Shown: positions 1 to 9,363 of the stretch, piece by piece | Layout: every line of letters begins with the position of its first letter | How positions within the stretch are numbered: the first letter of the stretch is position 1 | Origin: Agrococcus sediminis | GTDB lineage: Bacteria > Actinomycetota > Actinomycetes > Actinomycetales > Microbacteriaceae | Direction of reading: 5' to 3' | DNA: 64,000 nt | Assembly (NCBI RefSeq): GCF_007923295.1 | Contig: NZ_VOIR01000011.1 | Span: forward strand, 248,001 to 312,000 | Translations under genes and position numbers: made by a program | Notes under the pieces: model-generated | Database searches by the model: none | Told to the model about the DNA's origin: nothing | What the model saw: only the letters and a program-made list of their open reading frames with translations

Positions 1-199
1 CCTGGCCGGCATCGCGGTGCCGGCGCTCGTCATGGTCGGCGCGCAGACCTTCCCCGGCATGCGCGAGACCGCCGACCGGCTCGCCGAGGCGCTGCCGCGC
101 GCGACCTTCCGCGAGATGCCCGGCGCCATGCACGACTGGGAGCCGGCGCCCATGGCCGACGCGATCGTGCGGCTCGCGCTCGAGGCCGCGCAGGGCTGA
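1..199 (+). CDS. Alpha/beta hydrolase, C-terminal fragment
   Basis: The gene runs in from the left edge; only the last 65 residues are present. The visible part has the final strand-helix pattern of the alpha/beta-hydrolase fold: a hydrophobic strand (VPALVMVG), a helix (ADRLAEALP), then MPGAMHDW, where the His is placed like the catalytic-triad histidine. It ends GLU-rich helix then TGA at 197-199. The nucleophile elbow is outside the window, so substrate and true hydrolase activity cannot be judged. It converges with the pirin gene, with a palindromic repeat between them. Confidence 0.7.
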   Translation, partial: LAGIAVPALVMVGAQTFPGMRETADRLAEALPRATFREMPGAMHDWEPAPMADAIVRLALEAAQG

Positions 200-241
200 C
201 GCCCGCGGGTCTCCGCGCCGGCGACCCGTTCCACCGAGCAC

Positions 242-259
242 GACCCGGTGCACCGGGTC
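242..259. repeat. 18-bp perfect palindrome, copy 1 of a dispersed intergenic repeat
   Basis: GACCCGGTGCACCGGGTC is perfectly self-complementary and lies between two convergent genes. It is preceded at 222-234 by GACCCGTTCCACC. The same palindrome and the same accessory motif (in inverted orientation) recur near 23290, so this is a related element rather than chance. It may act as a bidirectional terminator or a REP-like element. Confidence 0.75.
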
Positions 260-341
260 CTGTTGGGTGCAGCGGGTCGGGTTCGCGGCGGCGACCGGCG
301 ACGCGTGTGCCGCGGCCGGCGACGCGCGAGCCGCGCCGCGC

Positions 342-1349
342 TCAGCGCCGCCGCTTCGCCCGCCCGCGCGGCAGCAGCTCGACCGTCGGCAGGCGCGGGC
401 TCGGCAGCGTCGTGCCCGAGCCGTCGTCGACGAGGCCGAAGCGCGGGCGCTCGCCCTCCGGCGCATCCCGCTCCGCCATCCACGCGTCGCGTGCCCGCTC
501 GACCTCGGCGTGGTCGCGGCCGATGAAGTTCCAGAACATCACGAACTCCTCCTCGTGCGGCACGCCGCCGAGCAGGATCGCGATGCCCTCGCCGTCGCCC
601 GCCGAGACGACGGCGGATGCGCGGCCCGGCTCGAGCACGCCGATCTCGCCGACGCCGATGGGCACGTCGTCGAGCGCGATCCCGGGCGTGAGCGCGAGCA
701 CCCCGTGCTCGAACGCGCCCTCGAGGGCGAGCGCCGCCTCGCCGCCGGCGGGGATGCGCAGCTCGGCGCCGAGCAGCGGCGAGTAGACGGGAGCGGCGCT
801 CGCGGCGCCGGCGTAGCGGCCCGCGAAGACGCGCGCGACGGCGCCGCCCTCGAGCGGCACCTCCGGCACGGCGTCGAGACCGGCGAACGACGGGTCGACG
901 CCCTGGTCGGCGAGCGGCAGCGCCGTCCACAGCTGCACCCCGTGCAGCACCGTCGTGTCGGGCGTCGAGTACTCGCTGTGCGCGATGCCGCGGCCCGCGG
1001 TCATGACGTTCACGCCGCCGGGCCGCACCGTGTGCTCGGCACCCGTGGAATCGGTGTGGGCCACCGCGCCGGAGACGAGCCACGAGACCGTCTGGAGCCC
1101 CGTGTGGGGGTGCGGCGGCACATCCATGCCCGGTCCGTCGGTCAGGTCGGCGGGGCCGAAGGAGTCGGCGAAGCACCACGCGCCGATCATGTGCCGGTGC
1201 TTGTTGGGCAGGCTGCGCAGCACGGGCAGCGCGCGGGGGCCGCCGAGCGGCACCTCGCGCGGCAGCAGCAGCTCGACGCCCGCCTCGCGCGCCTCGTCGA
1301 TGCAGGACTGCTCGGCGCTCTCGACCAGCAGCGCCTCGTCGTTGCTCAT
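342..1349 (-). CDS. Pirin family protein
   Basis: A 335-residue bicupin of the pirin family. The N-terminal cupin carries the metal-binding pattern: PPHPHTGLQTVSW (about residues 78-90) and RGIAHSE (about 119-125) supply the histidines and glutamate expected to bind iron. The C-terminal half holds the pirin_C cupin with EEEFVMFWNFIG. Bacterial pirins include quercetin 2,3-dioxygenase-like enzymes and redox-responsive regulators; which applies here cannot be told from sequence. The ATG start at 1349 fits the family length. Monocistronic, divergent from the RDD gene with about 57 bp between start codons. The C-terminus ends in a basic run (GRAKRRR). Confidence 0.9.
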   Translation of the reverse strand: MSNDEALLVESAEQSCIDEAREAGVELLLPREVPLGGPRALPVLRSLPNKHRHMIGAWCFADSFGPADLTDGPGMDVPPHPHTGLQTVSWLVSGAVAHTDSTGAEHTVRPGGVNVMTAGRGIAHSEYSTPDTTVLHGVQLWTALPLADQGVDPSFAGLDAVPEVPLEGGAVARVFAGRYAGAASAAPVYSPLLGAELRIPAGGEAALALEGAFEHGVLALTPGIALDDVPIGVGEIGVLEPGRASAVVSAGDGEGIAILLGGVPHEEEFVMFWNFIGRDHAEVERARDAWMAERDAPEGERPRFGLVDDGSGTTLPSPRLPTVELLPRGRAKRRR

Positions 1350-1394
1350 GGCTCCACGCTAGCCCCGACCGCCGTCGGGCGACCCGCCAGCGCC

Positions 1395-1400
1395 TACGAT
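1395..1400 (+). promoter_or_regulatory. -10 box, leaderless promoter of the RDD gene
   Basis: TACGAT followed by exactly six bases (CGAGGC) and ATG at 1407. No Shine-Dalgarno fits in that space, so the transcript probably starts at the A of the ATG. Confidence 0.6.
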
Positions 1401-1406
1401 CGAGGC

Positions 1407-2087
1407 ATGACGACGCAGCCGCCCGGGTGGTACCCAGACCCCTACGCCGCCGCTCCCGGCGTGGAGCGCTGGTGGGACGGCGCGCAGTGGATCGCGCAGA
1501 CGCGCGAGCCCGCCCCGGCCCCCACGTGGTCTCCCGCGCCGTGGCCGCAGCAGCCGGAGCAGCCGGCCGCCGCGGTCGAGCCGGCCGCCGCCACCTGGGG
1601 CGCGCGCCTCGCCGCCTACGTGCTCGACGGCATCCCCTTCGTCGTGCTCGCCTTCGTGCTGCTCGGCATGTTCGGCTACTTCGACATCATCGGCAGGCTG
1701 GCGGCCGGCGACGAGTCGGCGATGGCCGACCTCGAGGCGATGACGGCGCCCTTCAGCGCCGCCACGACCACGACCCTCGTCGTCGGCGCGATCGCGCACT
1801 TCCTCTACAACGTCGGCTTCCACATGCGGAAGGGCCAGACGCCCGGCAAGATGCTCGTCGGCATCCGCGTGCGCATGGCCGATCAGGACCGGCTGCCGGA
1901 CGGCCGCGCGGCGAGCCTCCGCTGGGTCGTGCAGCAGGGCGGCCCGCAGCTGCTGAGCGGGGTGCCGGTGCTCGGGCTCCTCGCGGGGATGTTCAGCATC
2001 GCCGACCACCTGTGGCCGCTGTGGGACGGCCGCAGCCAGGCGCTGCACGACAAGGCCGCGCGCACGATCGTCGTGCGCGCCCGCTGA
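1407..2087 (+). CDS. DUF2510 and RDD domain membrane protein
   Basis: A 226-residue integral membrane protein. Residues 5-28 are a DUF2510 motif (PGWYPDP...RWWDGAQW), a short Trp-rich module common at the N-terminus of actinobacterial envelope proteins. A Pro/Ala-rich linker follows, then an RDD domain from about residue 62 with three membrane segments and the motif GQTPGKMLVGIRV. RDD proteins have unsettled roles; some have been proposed to be ion exporters. The start at ATG 1407 is chosen because a -10 box ends six bases before it and the homologous region begins there; a much longer open frame upstream is non-coding. Convergent with treS. Confidence 0.85.
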   Translation: MTTQPPGWYPDPYAAAPGVERWWDGAQWIAQTREPAPAPTWSPAPWPQQPEQPAAAVEPAAATWGARLAAYVLDGIPFVVLAFVLLGMFGYFDIIGRLAAGDESAMADLEAMTAPFSAATTTTLVVGAIAHFLYNVGFHMRKGQTPGKMLVGIRVRMADQDRLPDGRAASLRWVVQQGGPQLLSGVPVLGLLAGMFSIADHLWPLWDGRSQALHDKAARTIVVRAR

Positions 2088-2121
2088 CGGCGCGCCCGCT
2101 GACGGCGCGCACCCGCGAGCG

Positions 2122-3852
<1,731 letters not shown>

Positions 3853-3935
3853 GGACGCTCCTTGGGTGCGGCGGATGCGGTGGGTCGTGCGGGCGATCGG
3901 AGACCACGCTACCGAGGTCGCGGTCCGAGGGTCGA

Positions 3936-4943
3936 TCAGGGAGGCGGCGCCGTGGATCCGCGCACCACCAGCACGGGCGCGTAGTTGGTGTGGCTGCGAT
4001 CGGGCTCGGACTCCGGCTCGCCGAGCGCCGAGATGATCCAGGCGACCACGTCCTCGCCGTGCTGGGCCGGGTCCTGCCGGATGGTCGTGAGCCCGAAGGC
4101 GGTCGCCGCGGGCACGTCGTCGACGCCGATGACGCTCAGCTCCTCCGGCACGCGCACCCCCAGCTGGTGCGCGGCCAGCAGCACGCCCAGCGCGACCTCG
4201 TCGGTGCCGGCGACGATCCCCGTGGGGCGGTCGGCGCGCGCGAGGATGCCGCGCGCGGCGGCGTGGGCGGCCTCGAGCGTCGTCGGCACGGTCTGCACCG
4301 GGCGCATCCGCAGCCCGTGGCGGGCCGAGACGAGCTCGAACGCGCGCTTGCGGCGGTCGGAGGAGGAGGCGTCGAACGGCTGCACCTCGGTCTCGCTCGC
4401 GAGGTGCAGCAGATCGGTGTGGCCGAGCCGCACGAGGTGCTCGGCCGCCTGCTCGCCGGCCGCGTCGTCGTCGAGGCTGAAGGAGCGGGAGTGGGGCGTG
4501 GGCTCGCCGACCGTCGCGACGGGGACGCCGAGCTCGGCCAGGCGCGTCAGGTCGCCGCCGACGAGGCTCCAGGTGATGGTGACGAGCCCGTCGACCTCCC
4601 CGCGCAGCATGAAGCGCTCGAACTTCTCGTGCCCGCCGCGCCCGAAGGCGCCGAGGTCGTACAGCAGCACGTCGTGCTCGTGCCGGTCGGCGGCGTGCGC
4701 GATGCCGTGCAGCACGCTGCCGAAGTACCAGCGGTCGACGGATGGCGTGAGCACGCCGATCGTGCGGGTCACGCCCGTCGCGAGGCGGCGGGCGGCGCCG
4801 CTCGCGCGGAAGCCGAGGTCGGCGGCGGTGCGCTGCACCTTCTCGCGCGTGGTGGGGGAGACCCCGTCGGCGCCGGAGAGGGCGCGGGACGCGGTGGCCT
4901 TCGAGACCCCGGCGGCGCGGGCGACGTCGTCGAGCCGGGGCAT
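3936..4943 (-). CDS. LacI family transcriptional regulator
   Basis: A 335-residue repressor. Residues 1-22 form the LacI helix-turn-helix (RLDDVARAAGVSKATASRAL), which includes the hinge-proximal ALSG; a periplasmic-binding-protein-like sensor domain fills the rest, with GTDEVALGVLLAAHQLGV and SVIGVDDVPAA typical of the C-terminal lobe. The ATG at 4943 has GAGGAGG six bases upstream; an in-frame ATG about 39 bases earlier lies next to the operator and would add a non-conserved tail. It sits between treS and the sugar importer, and both perfect CGGAACCGGTTCCG-type palindromes in the divergent region are plausible binding sites. Likely ligand: a maltose, trehalose or related glucoside. Confidence 0.92.
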   Translation of the reverse strand: MPRLDDVARAAGVSKATASRALSGADGVSPTTREKVQRTAADLGFRASGAARRLATGVTRTIGVLTPSVDRWYFGSVLHGIAHAADRHEHDVLLYDLGAFGRGGHEKFERFMLRGEVDGLVTITWSLVGGDLTRLAELGVPVATVGEPTPHSRSFSLDDDAAGEQAAEHLVRLGHTDLLHLASETEVQPFDASSSDRRKRAFELVSARHGLRMRPVQTVPTTLEAAHAAARGILARADRPTGIVAGTDEVALGVLLAAHQLGVRVPEELSVIGVDDVPAATAFGLTTIRQDPAQHGEDVVAWIISALGEPESEPDRSHTNYAPVLVVRGSTAPPP

Positions 4944-4986
4944 CGCGCCTCCTCGCGCCGGGCGGCGGGCCGCCTCCTCCATCGAA

Positions 4987-5000
4987 CGGAACCGGTTCCG
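4987..5000. promoter_or_regulatory. LacI-type operator 1
   Basis: CGGAACCGGTTCCG is a perfect 14-bp palindrome with a central CG, as LacI-family operators usually have. It is 43 bp upstream of the lacI start codon, so it is well placed for autoregulation of lacI-treS. Confidence 0.75.
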
Positions 5001-5114
5001 AGCGTAGCGCCGACCTGGGCGGTCGTCCACGTGTCCCCCAGGTCGATCGTTGCCGAATCGCAACATTGTTCTCCATGGCGGGCGGGCGTGCCGTGCGCTA
5101 GCGTCACTTGCAAT

Positions 5115-5126
5115 GGAACCGGTTCC
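5115..5126. promoter_or_regulatory. LacI-type operator 2
   Basis: GGAACCGGTTCC repeats the core of operator 1 and is followed directly by an extra half-site (GGTTCCG, 5127-5133). It lies about 70 bp before the binding-protein start codon, in the likely 5' region of the importer operon. The 127-bp spacing of the two operators would allow looping. Confidence 0.75.
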
Positions 5127-5196
5127 GGTTCCGCACGGCGCCGTGCTCCGTTCGCGGCTCGTGTCCCAGGCACTTGAACCGAACGAAGGAGTTCAC

Positions 5197-6549
5197 GTGA
5201 AGCACGCACGCAGGATGGCGCTGCCGCTCGGCATCGTCGGCGTCGCCGCACTCGCCCTCACGGGCTGCGTCGGCGACGCAGAGCCCGGCGCCTCCGAGGA
5301 GCCCGGCGGCACGGCAGCGCCCGCAGAGGGCTGCGAGGACTACGCCGACTACGGCACCTTCGAGGGCGCCGAGGTCAACATCTACGGCACGATCCTCGAC
5401 GAGGAGGCCAACCGCCTCAACGAGTCGTGGGCCGACTTCTCGGAGTGCACCGGCATCGAGGTCGTCTACGAGGGCTCCGCCGAGTTCGAGGCGCAGATCA
5501 ACGTGCGCGTCCAGGGCGGCAACCCGCCCGACCTCGCGATCTTCCCGCAGCCGGGCCTCCTGGCCTCGGTCGCCGGCACCGGCAGCGTGCTGCCCGCGCC
5601 GGAGAGCGTGGTCGCGAACGCGCAGGAGTTCTGGACCGAGGACTGGCAGAACTACGGCACGGTCGACGGCACGTTCTACGCCGCGCCGCTGATGGCGAGC
5701 GTCAAGGGCTTCGTCTGGTACTCGCCGTCGGTCTGGGAGGAGAACGGCTGGGAGGTGCCGACGACGCTCGACGAACTCGACGAGCTGACCGCCACGATCG
5801 CCGAGTCCGAGGTCACCCCCTGGTGCGTGGGCTTCGGCTCGGGCGAGGCCACGGGCTGGCCGGGCACCGACTGGGTCGAGGACTACGTGCTCCGCACCGC
5901 GGGCCCGGATGTCTACGACCAGTGGATCACGCACGAGATCCCGTTCGACTCGCCGGAGATCGTCGAGGCGATGGACCGCGTCGGCGACCTCATCAAGAAC
6001 CCCGACTACGTCAACGGCGGCATCGGCGACGTCTCGACCATCGCGACGACCGACTTCGGCGAGGCCGGCCTGCCGGTGCTCGACGGCGAGTGCGCCATGC
6101 ACCACCAGGCCTCGTTCTACGAGGGCTTCTGGGGCGAGGGCGTGACGGTGGCCGAGGACGGCGACGTCTGGGGCTTCATCCTCCCGGGCACCGAGGCCGA
6201 CGCGGCCGCGGTCACGGGCGGCGGTGAGTTCGTCGGCGCCTTCAGCGACGCCGAGGAGGTCGTGGCCGTGCAGACGTACCTGTCGAGCGACCTGTGGGCC
6301 AACAACCGCGTCTCGCTGGGCGGCGTCATCTCCGCCAACAGCGGCCTCGACCCGGCCAACGCCGGCAGCGACCTGCTGCAGTCGGCGGTCGAGACGCTGC
6401 AGGACCCGAACACCACGTTCCGGTTCGACGGCTCCGACCTGATGCCGGGCGCCGTGGGCTCCGGCACCTTCTGGACCGGGATGGTCGACTGGGTCTCGGG
6501 CGCCGACACGGAGTCCGTGCTCGCCCAGATCGAGTCCAGCTGGCCGTAA
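5197..6549 (+). CDS. Sugar ABC transporter substrate-binding lipoprotein
   Basis: A 450-residue extracellular solute-binding protein (family 1, CUT1 class). It begins with a lipoprotein signal: MKHARR, a hydrophobic core, then LTGC with the lipidated Cys at residue 24, and an acidic Gly/Pro-rich linker. The mature protein resembles alpha-glucoside binding proteins (AglE type), ending SGTFWTGMVDWVSG. The GTG start at 5197 is preceded by GAAGGAG. It should capture an alpha-glucoside such as trehalose or maltose outside the membrane and pass it to the two permeases downstream. A strong hairpin and a mini-ORF separate it from the permease genes. Probably repressed by the LacI protein encoded upstream. 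Confidence 0.93.
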   Translation: MKHARRMALPLGIVGVAALALTGCVGDAEPGASEEPGGTAAPAEGCEDYADYGTFEGAEVNIYGTILDEEANRLNESWADFSECTGIEVVYEGSAEFEAQINVRVQGGNPPDLAIFPQPGLLASVAGTGSVLPAPESVVANAQEFWTEDWQNYGTVDGTFYAAPLMASVKGFVWYSPSVWEENGWEVPTTLDELDELTATIAESEVTPWCVGFGSGEATGWPGTDWVEDYVLRTAGPDVYDQWITHEIPFDSPEIVEAMDRVGDLIKNPDYVNGGIGDVSTIATTDFGEAGLPVLDGECAMHHQASFYEGFWGEGVTVAEDGDVWGFILPGTEADAAAVTGGGEFVGAFSDAEEVVAVQTYLSSDLWANNRVSLGGVISANSGLDPANAGSDLLQSAVETLQDPNTTFRFDGSDLMPGAVGSGTFWTGMVDWVSGADTESVLAQIESSWP

Positions 6550-6560
6550 CGGAGGAGCTG

Positions 6561-6620
6561 ATGCCCGGTGTGGGGGCCGCGCTCGCGGCCCCCACACCCG
6601 CATCCGGAGGTGACGCATGA
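6561..6620 (+). CDS. 19-residue mini-ORF between binding protein and permease
   Basis: ATG at 6561 is preceded by GGAGGAG (6551-6557), a strong ribosome binding site only two bases after the binding-protein stop codon. It encodes MPGVGAALAAPTPASGGDA and its TGA overlaps the permease ATG (6617) in an ATGA junction. Most of it is the stem of the 14-bp hairpin at 6567-6598. Translation would therefore melt the hairpin and deliver ribosomes to the permease start. No peptide family is recognised. It may be a translational coupling device rather than a functional peptide. Confidence 0.5.
   Translation: MPGVGAALAAPTPASGGDA
6567..6598 (+). promoter_or_regulatory. Strong intra-operon hairpin after the binding-protein gene
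   Basis: GGTGTGGGGGCCGC and its exact complement enclose a GCTC loop: a 14-bp perfect GC stem. There is no U-tract. In binding-protein-dependent importers such hairpins protect or attenuate the message, giving more binding protein than permease. Confidence 0.75.
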
Positions 6621-8173
6621 GCACGATGGATCTCATCGGCAAGGTGATGCAGGCGCTCGTGGGCCTGGCGGCGTTCGGCGTCGTCATGGCGCTGCTGCTG
6701 GCGTTCCTGGATCGCCCGGAGGACAAGCCGCGCATGGCCAGCTGGGGCGCGGCGATCAAGCAGGGGCTGCGCCCCCGCGTGATCCTGATCGCGGCGTTCG
6801 CGCTCATCGCGGTCCTGGCCCGCGTGCTCTACGGCGCCGTGCCGTGGATGACGCAGGAGCTGACGAACGCGGCCATCCTGGTCGGCGTCGCCGGCATCGC
6901 CGTCGTCGTCCTGCAGTGGCTGCTCGACCGCCTCCTGCAGCCGGCGGCACCGCGCGTGCGCAGCGCCGTCATGCGGCTGCTCGGCGCGGCGCTCGTCATC
7001 GCGCTCGTCATCCTCGCCCAGATGGCCGAGAGCATCCCCGCGCTCGACTGGGTCACGCCCGCGCTCGTGCTCGCGGCGCCCATCGTCGGCTGGCCGCTCG
7101 CGGCCGCGCTGCTGGCGACGGCGGCCATCGCGTTCCTCCCCGATCGCATCCGCCGCCACGTGCGGCTCATCGCCTGGCTCGTCGCCGCGGTCGCCGTCGT
7201 GGCCGTCGCGTTCGTGCTCGAGCAGGGCCGCGAGCAGCCGATCGGCGTCTGGCCGTGGGCCGCCGCCGCGGCGCTCAGCATCGTCGGCGTGCTCGGCTAC
7301 CTCGCCGACCAGCACGACGACTCGAAGCCGATGCTCGTGTTCCTCATGCCGGCGGCGCTGCTGCTCACGGTGGGCCTCGTCTACCCGGCGATCCGCACGA
7401 CCGTCCTCGCGTTCACCGACGCGAGCGGCACGTTCAACGGCATCGAGAACTTCGTCTGGATGTTCACGCAGCCCGAGGCGCTCGTGACGCTCGGCAACAC
7501 CGTCGTGTGGGTCATCCTCGTGCCGCTGCTGTCGACCGCGATCGGCCTCGCCTACGCGGTGTTCATCGACAAGAGCCGCGGCGAGCGCGTCTACAAGATG
7601 CTCGTGTTCATGCCGATGGCCATCTCGATGGTCGGCGCGAGCATCATCTGGCGCTTCATGTACGCCTACCGCGGCCCCGAGCAGGAGCAGATCGGCCTCG
7701 TCAACCAGGTCATCGTGTGGTTCGGCGGCGAGCCGCAGCAGATCCTGCAGAACAGCCCGTGGAACACGCTCGCGCTCATCGTCGTGATGATCTGGATCCA
7801 GACCGGCTTCGCCATGGTCGTGCTCTCGGCCGCCATCAAGGGCGTGCCGACCGAGCAGCTCGAGGCGGCCGAGATCGACGGCGCCAACCCGTGGCAGCGC
7901 TTCGCGAACGTCACGGTGCCGGGCATCCGCACCTCGCTCGTCGTGGTCGTGACGACCATCTCGATCGCGACGCTCAAGGTGTTCGACATCGTCCGCACGA
8001 TGACCGCGGGCAACTTCAACACCTCCGTCGTCGCGAACGAGATGTACACGCAGGCGTTCCGATCCGGCGAGCCGGGCCGAGGCGCGGCACTGGCGCTGAT
8101 CCTGTTCATCATGGTGCTGCCGGTGGTCGTCTACAACATCCGCGTCCTGAACCAGCAGAAGGCGATCCGATGA
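6617..8173 (+). CDS. Sugar ABC transporter permease (MalF/AglF type) with long N-terminal membrane extension
   Basis: A 518-residue CUT1 permease. The conserved core begins near residue 240 (KPMLVFLMPAALLLTVG) and carries the EAA loop (EAAEIDGANPWQRF, about residues 416-429) that docks with the ATPase. Before it are about 235 residues with roughly six additional hydrophobic segments, far more than the one or two extra helices usual for this family. It forms the channel with the downstream permease and works with the upstream lipoprotein. No ATPase gene lies nearby, so a shared MsmK-type ATPase encoded elsewhere is likely. The ATG overlaps the mini-ORF stop. Confidence 0.9.
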   Translation: MSTMDLIGKVMQALVGLAAFGVVMALLLAFLDRPEDKPRMASWGAAIKQGLRPRVILIAAFALIAVLARVLYGAVPWMTQELTNAAILVGVAGIAVVVLQWLLDRLLQPAAPRVRSAVMRLLGAALVIALVILAQMAESIPALDWVTPALVLAAPIVGWPLAAALLATAAIAFLPDRIRRHVRLIAWLVAAVAVVAVAFVLEQGREQPIGVWPWAAAAALSIVGVLGYLADQHDDSKPMLVFLMPAALLLTVGLVYPAIRTTVLAFTDASGTFNGIENFVWMFTQPEALVTLGNTVVWVILVPLLSTAIGLAYAVFIDKSRGERVYKMLVFMPMAISMVGASIIWRFMYAYRGPEQEQIGLVNQVIVWFGGEPQQILQNSPWNTLALIVVMIWIQTGFAMVVLSAAIKGVPTEQLEAAEIDGANPWQRFANVTVPGIRTSLVVVVTTISIATLKVFDIVRTMTAGNFNTSVVANEMYTQAFRSGEPGRGAALALILFIMVLPVVVYNIRVLNQQKAIR

Positions 8174-9150
8174 GCTCCGTTGCCGTGACCCCAGACCCCG
8201 AGATCACCCCTAAGTCGGCGGATGCGTCGCTCGGCGGCACGACGCGGGCGGACCGCGTCAAGCGCAGGCTCACGAGCCCGGGCGCGACCATCGCGGCGCT
8301 CATCATCGCCGTCATCTGGACCATCCCGACGTTCGGCCTGCTGCTGTCGTCCTTCCGGCCCGCGGGCCAGATCTCGACGACCGGCTGGTGGACGTTCTTC
8401 GGCGACCCGCAGCTGACGCTCGCGAACTACGGCGAGGTGCTCTTCTCGGGCTCGGCGTCGTCGCCGCAGCTGGGCGAGTACTTCGTCAACTCGCTCGCGA
8501 TCGCGATCCCGGGCACGATCATCCCGCTCGTGCTCGCGGCGCTCGCGGCCTACGCCTTCGCGTGGGTGAAGTTCAAGGGCTCGTCGACCCTCTTCGTCGT
8601 GGTCTTCGCGCTGCAGATCGTGCCGCTGCAGATGGCGCTCATCCCGTTGCTGCAGCTGTTCGTGACCTTCCTGCAGCCGTTCCAGGACGCGCTGCACGAG
8701 GCGGTGCCGTTCATCAGCGAGCGCCAGTTCCTGCCGGTCTGGATCGCGCACGCGATCTTCGGCCTGCCGCTGGCGATCTTCCTGCTGCACAACTTCATCT
8801 CGGCGATCCCCGCCGACGTCATCGAGGCCGCGCGCGTCGACGGCGCAGGGCACGGGCAGATCTTCTTCCGCATCATCCTGCCGCTCGCGACGCCGGCGAT
8901 CGCGTCGTTCGCGATCTTCCAGTTCCTGTGGGTCTGGAACGACCTGCTGGTCGCGCTCGTGTTCTCCTCCGGCACACCGGACACCGCGCCGCTGACGCAG
9001 CGATTGGCCGAGCTCGCGGGCTCCCGAGGCGAGAACTGGGAGCGGCTCACCGCCGGCGCGTTCGTGTCGCTCGTCGTGCCGCTGCTCGTGTTCTTCGGGC
9101 TCCAGCGGTACTTCGTCAGGGGCCTGCTCGCGGGGTCTGCCAAGGGTTGA
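8170..9150 (+). CDS. Sugar ABC transporter permease (MalG/AglG type)
   Basis: A 326-residue CUT1 permease, partner of the preceding gene. Six membrane helices are evident after a polar N-terminal tail of about 40 residues, and the EAA loop reads EAARVDGAGHGQIFFRIILP. The C-terminus FFGLQRYFVRGLLAGSAKG is typical of MalG-like subunits. ATG at 8170 overlaps the upstream stop (ATGA), so the pair is translationally coupled. The stop codon is followed immediately by a composite repeat that folds into two stem-loops and probably ends the operon transcript. Confidence 0.93.
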   Translation: MSSVAVTPDPEITPKSADASLGGTTRADRVKRRLTSPGATIAALIIAVIWTIPTFGLLLSSFRPAGQISTTGWWTFFGDPQLTLANYGEVLFSGSASSPQLGEYFVNSLAIAIPGTIIPLVLAALAAYAFAWVKFKGSSTLFVVVFALQIVPLQMALIPLLQLFVTFLQPFQDALHEAVPFISERQFLPVWIAHAIFGLPLAIFLLHNFISAIPADVIEAARVDGAGHGQIFFRIILPLATPAIASFAIFQFLWVWNDLLVALVFSSGTPDTAPLTQRLAELAGSRGENWERLTAGAFVSLVVPLLVFFGLQRYFVRGLLAGSAKG

Positions 9151-9236
9151 GCGCGCAGGGCGCAATGCGGCACCGCCGCGTTGCGCCCGGAGCGCTCAAG
9201 GTCGAGTAGCCGGGCGCAGCCCGGCGTACCGAGACC
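9149..9236 (+). repeat. Composite palindromic repeat, copy A
   Basis: Two adjacent hairpins after the permease stop. Hairpin 1 pairs GAGCGC with GCGCTC and GGGCGCAA (9158-9165) with TTGCGCCC (9181-9188). The link TCAAGGTCGAG leads to hairpin 2, CCGGGC-GCA-GCCCGG, and CCGAGACCT. The same order of parts recurs at 11261-11353, also directly after a permease stop codon. It probably also serves as a terminator. Confidence 0.75.
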
Positions 9237-9299
9237 TGCTCCACGCAGCACGATGCCGCCCAGCCAGCCGCCCCGCCCCCGCGATACCCTGGACGCGGT

Positions 9300-9359
9300 G
9301 AGCCGGGAAGCCTGGTCGGCGTCCCGCTGAGCGACCCGGCTCGGCGGTGCCGAGAGGAG
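9300..9359 (+). promoter_or_regulatory. Candidate riboswitch leader of nhaA
   Basis: GAGCCGGG (9300-9307) pairs perfectly with CCCGGCTC (9335-9342), closing a domain that contains AAGCCTGGTCGG. The last bases of that stem also belong to a competing hairpin, CTCGGC (9340-9345) with GCCGAG (9349-9354), which abuts and partly covers the AGGAG ribosome binding site (9355-9359). Two mutually exclusive folds with one blocking the start site is the layout of a translational riboswitch. Sequence and gene context recall the lithium-sensing nhaA-I class, but this is from memory and a covariance search is needed. Confidence 0.55.
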
Positions 9360-9363
9360 CGCC

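Noticed and set aside
267..1406. An upstream extension of the RDD gene to 267
   Set aside because: It is antisense to the pirin gene, and a -10 box plus DUF2510 homology fix the start at 1407.
2087..2121. Direct repeat CCCGCTGACGGCGCGC after the RDD stop as a mobile footprint
   Set aside because: It is a simple local duplication of the gene end with no element between the copies.
5067..5104. A promoter made of TTGTTC and TAGCGT for the binding-protein gene
   Set aside because: The spacing is about 26 bases, too long. The true promoter of this operon was not located with confidence.
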